A program made the translations under genes and the position numbers. The notes beneath the pieces are model-generated. The model made no database searches. It saw only the letters and a list, made by a program, of their open reading frames with translations, and was not told the origin of the DNA. DNA of 64,000 nucleotides from assembly GCA_001510575.1 (NCBI GenBank), contig LNGK01000008.1, positions 2,210,077 through 2,274,076 of the forward strand, read 5' to 3'. This DNA is from Knoxdaviesia capensis (taxonomy: Eukaryota > Ascomycota > Sordariomycetes > Microascales > Gondwanamycetaceae). Of the stretch, positions 57,042 to 64,000 are shown in pieces (position 1 is the first letter of the stretch; each line of letters begins with the position of its first letter).

Positions 57042-58404
57042 TTACTTGCTGGAGCTCGACGCAGATCCGGCCTCGGTGCCGTTGGTGGCCGACTTGGACG
57101 ACATGGCCAGCTGCCAGGCGGGGATCGACGCCTTAGCGGGGAAGTTACCCAGCGGCGACGAGCGTCCAGCAGCGGACGACTCGGGTGCCGGGGTAGCCGA
57201 AGCCACGGAAGCGCTGCTGCCGTTGGCGCTTGTCGAGAAGAGGCCGTTGGTGGGGGCGGGAGCCGCAGACACCGGTGTCGGGGCGGAGATGGTGGCGGCG
57301 GCTGCGGGTGCCGGCGACGCCGACGGCGCCGTCATGCGGGTGAGCAGGGTCTTCAGACTGACCAGCTCGGCGTTGATGTCCTTAAGCCGCGCGTCGGTGC
57401 TGGTCTTCTGCGCGTCCATAGCGCGGGGAACCGAGTCCTGTAGGGCGCGCACTTCGTCGCGCACGCGCGCCGCATCGCCCTCACGCCGCCGGCTAGACGA
57501 CTTCAGGTCGGTGATGGTGGTCTCAAGCTCGGCAAGCACCGTGTCGAGGCGCTGCGTGCGTTCCTGCTCGGCGGCCTTAAGCGCCTCGGTGTCACGTGCG
57601 AGCTGGTCGACCAGCGCAAACGCCTTCTCGAACTGGTCTTCGATCGACTTCTTGTCTTGCTCGAGGCGCTCGGGGGTGGGCGGTGCAATCAGGGGGTAGA
57701 CATATCGCTAAACACACAAAGCATTGCAGACGGCGCATCGTTAGGAACTGAGACCTGATCTTCATGGACATTAAAACAGTCACCACAAACATACCTTGCC
57801 GAGGGTGTACACGCCGTAGCTCAAGCCGCTGACGACCGTCGCCATGATGAACCAATCCCGCCAGTCTCGTTGCGGAACCGGCGGCGGCTGGGCTTGGTAG
57901 CCATATGGGTGCGGCGGGTACTGCTGGTAGTAGGGTTGTTGGCCGTACACGGGGGCGGCGGCAGGTTGGGAGGGAGTCGGGGTGTATTGGACCGGCACCA
58001 CGGTGGGGCCGGGAGGCGGAGGCGGCGGCACGGCGCCTACACGGGCAAGCGCGGCATCGATTTCTTCTTGGGTGAGGTTCTTGTTTCGGAGGAAGGCGAT
58101 TCGGCTTTCGATCGACGACGAGGCAACGCTGGGTTCCTGGAGGACTGGTGGTTGTGGGAGAGAAGAGTTAGGCGCATGAAAACGGCATGAAGAGGAACCG
58201 GGAATTATGAGAGTGTTGCCATCTCGGTGTTGGATATTGCAGGATGCGAATGAGTCAGGAAGTATTGTCACGTACACTGGGCCTAGACATCACGAAGTTT
58301 GCATATAATATATCAGCTTCTGGACTATCAATCAAAAGATGGAAACTCGGCATATGACATCAAAGACTTACCGCAGAGGCTACGAGATCCTCGCGAATTG
58401 CCAT
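57042..58404 (-). CDS. pex14: Pex14 peroxisomal docking protein, with a 7-nt micro-exon
   Basis: Peroxisomal membrane docking factor for the Pex5/Pex7 import receptors; partner of Pex13/Pex17. My model has four exons: 58372-58404, a 7-nt micro-exon 58276-58282, 57795-58144 and 57042-57707; 351 aa. The N-terminal Pex14 domain then reads MAIREDLVASAAQFLQEPSVASSSIESRIAFLRNKNLTQEEIDAAL across the joins, matching the family's helical receptor-binding domain. Without the 7 nt (GCCCAGT) exon 1 and exon 3 are out of frame. Pro/Tyr/Gln-rich linker (80-115), a hydrophobic segment near DWFIMATVVSGLSYGVYTLG (about 112-131), RYVYPLIAPP, a coiled coil (about 140-235) and a Ser/Ala/Pro tail follow. Introns are 89, 131 and 87 nt. 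It diverges from ndc80, sharing a 603-bp promoter. Confidence 0.9.
58276..58282 (-). other. pex14: 7-nt micro-exon of pex14
   Basis: Sense sequence GCCCAGT is flanked by TCTAG on the 5' side and GTACGT on the 3' side. The next intron has a CTAAC branch site about 30 nt before its CAG acceptor. Together with the first two bases of exon 3 it encodes Ala-Gln-Phe, completing the conserved A-x-x-F-L-Q pattern of the Pex14 N-terminal domain. Inferred from phase and motif fit, not from RNA. Confidence 0.8.
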
Positions 58405-59007
58405 GTCAGACTATTCAAGAATGAAACAGTCACAATGGCGATTTGAAAAAGAAAGCAAAAGTGAGCAGATATCAAAATGGGGTATCTTTCACATTCGGAA
58501 ATGAGCGAACTTGGTGTGTGAAGTTGAAGAAGTGAAGTGTATGGACGAAATCTCTCTTTTTCAGCTGCTCTACACCTTTATGTGCTCCTGCCTCGGTCCG
58601 GGGAAAAAGCCAGCCAAAAGAAAAGGAAAATAATTAAATACCGGATTTACTGACATAAGCGCGCTCTTGACGCTCATTGGCTGTACACTTTGGCTGCGCT
58701 TCCATCACCGCCAGGCGCATTTCCGGCCAATCAGGGACGGCCATCTGGGATTGTTTACATTGGCTTCGGGGCAACGCGCAAAACAATTTTGGAGATGATA
58801 TCGATACTGTGTTTCTGATCTTCATGTCCCACCACATCGCGGATTTTGTGTTTTTCCCCCCTCCTAGTATTTTTGGTTATTTATCGTTGGGTTTTGGATT
58901 CGCTATTACTTTTTCTTCCTGTCATCTTATTCCCCTCCCAATTCCTTCGTCCTTCCATAGCCGCAGTATTCGTATTGCTCACACCCGCCTATTCTTCTTT
59001 GTTCTAG
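58405..59007. promoter_or_regulatory. divergent pex14/ndc80 promoter with three CCAAT boxes
   Basis: The 603 bp between the two start codons contains ATTGG (58676-58680), CCAATCA (58727-58733) and ATTGG (58759-58763), three CCAAT boxes within 90 bp, a layout suited to the HapB/C/E complex. A CCTCGG hexamer (58591-58596), a FarA/FarB-type site, lies 187 bp upstream of the pex14 ATG. A CT/T-rich leader precedes ndc80. Motifs are seen directly; use is inferred. Confidence 0.5.
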
Positions 59008-61396
59008 ATGTCACAGGACACTGGCTTGTGGAGTGTCCGCAGGCAGAGGGAGGTAAGTCAACGATAATACTGCTATCCTAAAGTTGGAGACTATTCTTTG
59101 TTCATCACAGAAACCTAGCCTTATACTTCTCAGAGCCAACGCCCTAAACAAACCCAACAAAGACTAATGTCCCCTCCTCTGCACCCCTCTTTAGACTCTA
59201 GGCGGTATCAACAACGTCAACTCTGCGCTTCCCCAACCATCTTCCACCATGAAACGCTCCAGCACTGCTGGACCTCCTCTGGCCTCGGGCCATGTTCGCT
59301 CTATTTCAGGATCGCGCCAGTCGCTGGCTATGCCCCAACGACCCAGCCAACCTGTCTTCCAGCGCCCATCTTCCGGAATGAACATGGCCGATGCCGGCCT
59401 CTCATCAGTCCGACGCACCTCAATCTACACCGGTCCCTCATCCTCTATCCCATCCTCGACTGCCAGCGCGCGCGCCTTTGCGACCCCCATGGCTTCTTCA
59501 TCGTCCGGAGCGGGCGAACCCGAGCGCCGAAGCAGCATCTACCGATCGCATAACTCGATGGCTGGCCACGCTCCGCACCAGAGCTTCTTCCAGGCCATTC
59601 CGCAGGCCGCAGGAGTGCCGCGCGACCCGCGACCGCTCAAAGATCGTTCATTCCAGGCCAAGATCGGTCAGGAACTCATCGACTACATGGTGCAGTTCAA
59701 CTTCGAGCAGGAGATGAAGCACCCGCTCTCCCAAAACATCGTCAAGTCTCCCACTCAGAAAGACTTCAACTACATGTTCCAGTGGCTCTACCACCGCATC
59801 GACCCCAGCCACAAGTTCCAAAAAAATATCGACCAGGAAGTGCCCCCGATCCTGAAGCAACTGCGGTATCCGTTTGAGAAGAGCATCACCAAGAGCCAGA
59901 TCGCCGCGGTCGGTGGCCAAAACTGGAGCACGTTTCTCGGCCTGCTGCACTGGATGATGCAGCTGGCGCAGATGCTGGACCTGTACGCCAGCAACCGCTA
60001 CGACGACGTGTGCCTCGAGGCCGGTGTCGATGTCACCGGCGACCACATTATCTTTGATTTTCTGAGCAGATCCTACCGCGACTGGCTGGCCATGGACGAA
60101 GACGTGGCCGACGATGACGCCGAGAAGCTCCTGGCGCCGCACGTCGAAGCCATGGCGAAGGCGTTTGAACAGTCGAACGCGCGCTACACCACCGAACTCG
60201 AGATGCTCGAAGCCGAGAACGTGCGCCTCCTGAAGGAAATCGAAGAGCTGGAGCGCCAGACGCCCGACCCGGCCATGCTGGACGACCACTTCAAGATCAT
60301 GGAGGAGGACAAGATCAAGTTCGAGGAGTACAACGTGCTGGCGGTGCAGCGGGCGGAGAAGTACGAGGCGCGGTCGGCGGTGCTGCAGGAGGAGCTGGAC
60401 AAGCTGTCGGGCGAGATCAAGGAGGCCGAGGACGAGCGCCGCTCGCTGCAGAAGATCGTTGACGACCAGGGCATCAGCATGCAGGATATTGACCGCATGA
60501 CCGCCGAGCGTGAACGGCTGCAGCGCGGCATCGAGGCCGCGTCGCATCGGCTGGAGGAGGTCAAGAAGAAGACCAACGAGAAGGAGTTCGAGGCCGGCCG
60601 GCGGCTGGACGAGCTCGAGCGGCTGGTTGAGCGGTTCAACACACTGTCGTACCAGATCGGGCTGATCCCTGCGTCGGCTGTCAATGCGCACGGCCGGCAG
60701 TTCGAGCTGCGCGTCACCGTCAACGATGCACCCGACTTCACCATGTCGAAGATTGGCGACATTGGCGGCGGGTACGGCGCGTCCACGCAGGGCACCGGCG
60801 GCGACCGGCTGCTGGCGGACGCCGCCTCGGGGTACCAGCCGGCGCAGGTGCTCAACCTGGACCTGCGGGGCTCGGTCAAGAGCAGCCTGGTGGCGCTGCG
60901 CAAGGACGTGTCGGAGCGGCGCACGGCGGCGATGGAGCGGATGATGAAGGACCACGAGCTGCTGGACGGGATCAAGGAGGCGATCGAGGACAAGCGCGGC
61001 GAGGTGGAGGCGCTGGAGCACCGGGTGCGGGCGGCGGAGGAGGAGTACGAGAAGACGAAGGAGGTGACGACGGCGCAGAAGCTGGGGTCGGACGCGCAGA
61101 TCGAGAAGATGGAGAAGGAGCTGGCCAAGCTGCGCGCGGGGCTGTCGGAGTCGGTGCAGCTGATGGAGCAGCGCGAGATGACGGTGAACATCGAGTTCGA
61201 GCAGCTGACGGTGCGGGCCAACGCGCTGCGCGAGGAGCTGCACACCGAGATCGACCGCATTCTCAACGATGTCATCAAGTTCAAGATCCATGTGCAGAAG
61301 AACCTGGATGACTATGAGAGCTTTGTCACCGATGAGCTGGAGAAGGAGTTGGGGAGCGATGAGATGCAGGAGGACACGCGGGCGGTCGACATGTAG
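59008..61396 (+). CDS. ndc80: Ndc80/Hec1 kinetochore protein
   Basis: Outer-kinetochore subunit that binds microtubules in the Ndc80-Nuf2-Spc24-Spc25 complex. Two exons: 59008-59052 and 59195-61396, phase-0 intron of 142 nt; 748 aa. Starting at the internal ATG 59249 would drop the conserved-looking N-terminus MSQDTGLWSVRRQRE plus TLGGINNVNSALPQ, so the upstream exon is preferred. Features: a basic, Ser-rich N-terminal tail (about 1-135, Aurora B substrate region by analogy), the calponin-homology domain (about 140-290, FQAKIGQELIDYMVQFNF, HPLSQNIVKSPTQKDF, FQWLYHRIDP, LKQLRYPFEKSITKSQIAAVG, LGLLHWMMQLAQ), then long coiled coils with the loop near 490-540. It ends RAVDM. The antisense strand is also open for 606 codons because of high GC3, and is a shadow. 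Confidence 0.96.
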
Positions 61397-62221
61397 ATGT
61401 CTTCCCCGTCCTATCCTCTTTGACTTGCTTGTCTTTCCTCCTCTGACACCGCCCCTCTTCCTCTCCACTCTCCGCTCTCCGCTCCCATCCCCTCCTCTCC
61501 ATCCAGTCCTCCCACTCCTTCTCTGATTTTCCCTCTCTGTTCCTCCCCTCCAACCCTAACGCCTCCCTTCTCCTCTTCCGCCCTCTCACTACTTTCGATA
61601 CTTCATGTCCGATGATGATGATACCCCTGCTTCTTTTTTTTTTCATGCCGGTGTTTCTGGAAAGGGTTCGGAATATGGCTTTTCTGTTTTCTAAGGGGTG
61701 GTATGCGGTGGTTTTCTCCTTTCTCATAGTCATGTAATTCCAGACCTGAAGACTCTTCGTCCTTCGGGTCTTTTCTCTCTCAATTCTGCTTCGGCTTTCT
61801 CATTCATATCGTCTTCCCCCTGGGTTTTCTTCTTCCCGTTCTCATCAGAGCAAACGCCTCATGCATGTTCTCCGGTTTGCGTTTGTCCTCTTGGGTCCTT
61901 GCTCCTCTCCCCTTTCCTGTGTGCAAACACGGCATTGGGACGGCCACTCGCAAGTTTGCGTCCCTCTGATTCTTTGGATTTTTGTACTCTAGCATTGGCG
62001 ATGAATGAAGACTTCGCTTTGCCTTTGGACTGACACTCACGCTCATATCTTACGGAGTCTACCCCGTAGGATGTTAAAGTTACTTGGAGCCTGCTCACAT
62101 GATCAGTCTTCACGTGCCCGCGTCGTCGCCGTCGTTGGCGATACTGTATACGGACTTTTCGCCCCATCTGTCCCACGCGTCGATTTCGCCACCCGTGAGG
62201 CATCCGAATAATTGCGCCACA

Positions 62222-62229
62222 TATAAAAA
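62222..62229 (+). promoter_or_regulatory. TATA box (TATAAAAA) of the 70-aa gene
   Basis: TATAAAAA about 180 bp upstream of the ATG at 62409. It is followed by a pyrimidine-rich stretch suitable for transcription starts near 62255-62290. Confidence 0.5.
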
Positions 62230-62367
62230 GCCACAAGCTTGACTCCAAACTGCAACCTTCAACCTTGACTTTCACCTTCACCTTCATCCTCCATATCACA
62301 CCTCCCACAAGTCTACTCTTTGAGTATCTTTCTCACTTCATTTTTTCTAGCACCAAGCCCCACCCCT

Positions 62368-62392
62368 ACACACACACACACACACACACACA
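62368..62392. repeat. (CA)12 microsatellite in the leader of the 70-aa gene
   Basis: Uninterrupted CA run of about 25 bp ending 16 bp before the ATG, so it probably lies within the 5' UTR. Confidence 0.93.
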
Positions 62393-62408
62393 AGACACCG
62401 CAAGCAAA

Positions 62409-62621
62409 ATGGGCCTCCCGATCGGCACCCAACCCCCCCACCCGGAGTCCGACTCCAAGAAGTCCTCCGCCGCGACCACATCCACTGCCCAGTCCGGCCA
62501 GTCCTCCGCTTCCCCGTCTGGCTCGCAGCCCACCCCCAAGACCGCTGAGCAGCTTGAAGCCGATCGGCGGTATGAGGAGGCCATTGAGGAGGAGTACGCC
62601 AAGCGTGAGGGCGGGGCCTAA
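62409..62621 (+). CDS. small hydrophilic protein, 70 aa, function unknown
   Basis: Single-exon frame of 71 codons beginning CAAAATGGG. The sequence has a short N-terminal motif (MGLPIGTQPPHPESDSKK), a Ser/Thr/Gln-rich disordered middle, and a charged helical C-terminus (AEQLEADRRYEEAIEEEYAKREGGA). The ordered ends around a variable centre look like a small conserved fungal protein rather than chance. A TATA box and a pyrimidine-rich leader lie upstream. The Gly at position 2 is not followed by a full myristoylation consensus (Ser/Thr missing at position 6: it is Gly). No family recognised and no function assigned. Confidence 0.65.
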   Translation: MGLPIGTQPPHPESDSKKSSAATTSTAQSGQSSASPSGSQPTPKTAEQLEADRRYEEAIEEEYAKREGGA

Positions 62622-62999
62622 AAAGAACAGCATCGACGACATGTTCTGAAGCGTGTCGATGTCGTCTGCTTTGTCTTTGCCAGACTGTAAACGGAATGAA
62701 GATATGTTTGAAATGAAGATATCACGGGACCCTTGAAAGCTCCCAATGAAAAAGAAATGTCCTAGTATTAGTATCCAGTTAGTTGCTCACTTCTGTCTCC
62801 TGTCTTAATAAACTCAAGCTCATCACCAGCTCAGTCGAGCTGGTGCGGCTTCGCTCTTGGTTTTGCTCATAACCATATCCATAAGAGTGTATTTCATGAT
62901 CAATGCTATGCCTAATGACTATTCCGGTTCCACAGACCCATCACGCCTGTTGCTTTTCTGTCTTTCCACGCCATTTTCTGTGAATCACTAACAATGTAT
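62622..62999. other. convergent 3' UTR spacer
   Basis: 378 bp between the 70-aa gene (+) and the GH47 gene (-). A weak inverted pairing (CACCAGCTCAGTCGAGCTGGTG, 62824-62845, 9-10-bp arms) could form a hairpin. Nothing else seen. Confidence 0.5.
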
Positions 63000-64000
63000 T
63001 CATTCACGCTGCTTCGTCTTCATCGTCCTCGGAAATAACTCCCTCGTCCTGATTGGGTGTGCCTCAGTGTTGAACACAAAGGCGCTTGGTGTCGCTCTGC
63101 GTGTCTGCACCGGGATATTCAGGTCGTTCGTCTGGAGCAGAAACGAGTATTTCATGACTTCGGCAAACCAGAAACTCTCTTGCAAATCGAAGTACCCCAA
63201 CCCATCCTGTGGTCCGGGGTTCACATCAACGAGCGACCCAAAGCCACTTCCCAGAGAACAGGTCCGGTTGATGTTGACAAAGGCATCCCATGCCCAATCC
63301 CGGTACTTTTGATCCTTCGTCGCCCTGAAAGCGTAGTAAAGACTTTCGATCATCTCAGGCCGGAGCACGTATTGCCCCGACGAAATCCAGAATCCCGCTT
63401 TGGTGTAGAACTCCTGTTGATTGTCTGGCGGCGCCGATGGGATCGAGTCCCGGGTCGGATCAACATCACGCCACTGGAAGATCTCCGGCCCGATGCCGGT
63501 CGAGGTCTCGGCGTATGTCATGTAGCAGCTCTCGGTGAGATTGATCCCAAAGTTCACATACTTGGGCTCGGAAAGAGTAATTCCGCCAAGGATAAAGTTT
63601 CCTCCATTGAAGCAAGCCACTGGGAGCCCCCAAGACGGAGGGGAGGGATGGTTAGACTCTAGGATGATCAAAGGTTCATATGCTGCCACTTATATTCATA
63701 CACTCCTAAACTTACAGTGTCCAGAGGCGTAATGCAGTTTCTTGCCCGAAAATGATGCCAGAAAAGTAGCTTCTGGCCGTGTGGACGGGTGTGACGCAAG
63801 ATATTTCATGCTGGAGTCCGCAGCAAGAACCCAGCGCTCGAGATAGTGGGGGAATGAATGTCTGTCGTACACGAACATCTTGAGAAGATATTCGTAGAAA
63901 CTGTCGGTGCCTCCGCCCCAGCCGCCCTGGTCATCGGCAAATGTTCCGTTCTCGATGAAGATTCTCGTGCCCACAAGTCCCGGAAAGGGCTCGCTGGATT
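63000..64000 (-). CDS. glycoside hydrolase family 47 alpha-1,2-mannosidase, C-terminal part (runs off window)
   Basis: The 3' end of a class I alpha-mannosidase gene; the 5' part lies beyond position 64000. Two exons visible: 63716 to past 64000, and 63000-63619, with a 96-nt phase-1 intron (GTAAGT donor, CTCCCAG acceptor). Family features: TFADDQGGWGGGTDSFYEYLLK, HYLERWV, HLACFNGGNF spanning the splice, the acidic/aromatic RPEMIESLYYAFRATKDQKYRDWAWDAF, LQESFWFAEVMKYSFLLQ and the C-terminal FVFNTEAHPIR, whose Thr supplies the Ca2+ ligand in GH47. These enzymes trim alpha-1,2-mannose from N-glycans in the ER/Golgi or are secreted. The visible end cannot tell an ER/Golgi enzyme from a secreted one. 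It ends at TGA with a charged tail (RTMKTKQRE), with no HDEL-type signal. Confidence 0.93.

Larger units (their letters stand above)
61397..62408. other. 1.0-kb region: ndc80 3' flank and promoter of the 70-aa gene
   Basis: CT-rich 3' UTR-like sequence with AACCCTAAC near 61552, then mixed sequence, a TATA box (62222-62229) and a leader with a CA microsatellite (62368-62392). No further gene seen. Confidence 0.6.

Noticed and set aside
59648..61468. 606-codon frame antisense to ndc80
   Set aside because: His/Leu/Arg-rich shadow of a coiled-coil coding sequence with strong GC3 bias.
1..64000. Transposons, RIP-mutated repeats or a biosynthetic gene cluster
   Set aside because: No transposase, reverse transcriptase, long terminal or inverted repeats, AT-rich decayed blocks, or PKS/NRPS/terpene synthase domains are visible.

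Overview
The window is nuclear DNA from a filamentous ascomycete, most likely a member of the Eurotiales (Aspergillus/Penicillium relatives). The evidence is GC-rich coding sequence, short spliceosomal introns (mostly 65-145 nt, GTRNGT donors and YAG acceptors), long CT-rich leaders, and proteins that read as Eurotiales homologues (fructose-1,6-bisphosphatase, Pex11, Pex14, Ndc80, HMG-CoA synthase). The genus cannot be fixed by eye. I see no transposon, viral, plasmid, rRNA, CRISPR or secondary-metabolite backbone sequence. Nineteen protein genes are supported, about one per 3.4 kb, with unusually roomy intergenic spacers (several of 3-5.5 kb).

Layout. 1-9 kb: a bZIP transcription factor (+) behind a very CT-rich leader, then fructose-1,6-bisphosphatase (-). 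12.9-17.7 kb: Pex11 (+) and an SRSF1/Srp2-type SR splicing factor with six exons (-). 19.8-28.2 kb: Mdm1-type PXA-RGS-PX membrane tether (-), tRNA m7G methyltransferase Trm8 (-), a 94-aa membrane protein (+) and homoserine dehydrogenase (-). 28.6-33.3 kb: a CCDC174-like coiled-coil protein (+) and an 869-aa single-pass membrane protein (-). 33.3-38.8 kb: a gene-poor spacer. 38.8-48.3 kb: a proline-rich protein (+), an F-box-like protein (-) and a BCS1-type AAA ATPase (+). 51.8-56.4 kb: HMG-CoA synthase (+) facing a DHCR24-like FAD oxidoreductase (-). 57.0-64.0 kb: Pex14 (-), Ndc80 (+), a 70-aa hydrophilic protein (+) and the 3' part of a GH47 alpha-mannosidase (-) that runs off the end.

How the genes relate. 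This is mainly a housekeeping neighbourhood, not a cluster. Weak themes are peroxisomes and gluconeogenesis (pex11, pex14, fbp) and sterol synthesis (HMG-CoA synthase beside a sterol-reductase-like gene). Divergent pairs (hom6/CCDC174-like, pex14/ndc80, trm8/94-aa protein) probably share promoters.

Most interesting: a 7-nt micro-exon needed to keep Pex14 in frame; abutting palindromic CRE and AP-1/Yap sites in fbp intron 1 across its 5' splice site; three 320-515 nt introns in the SR gene, one splitting the SWQDLKD signature; a large acidic/basic insertion inside the BCS1 ATPase domain; and an apparent excess of telomere-like AACCCTA motifs in non-coding DNA. I found no convincing new multi-gene system. 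Exon boundaries were worked out by hand from splice signals and reading phase and are not confirmed by RNA.
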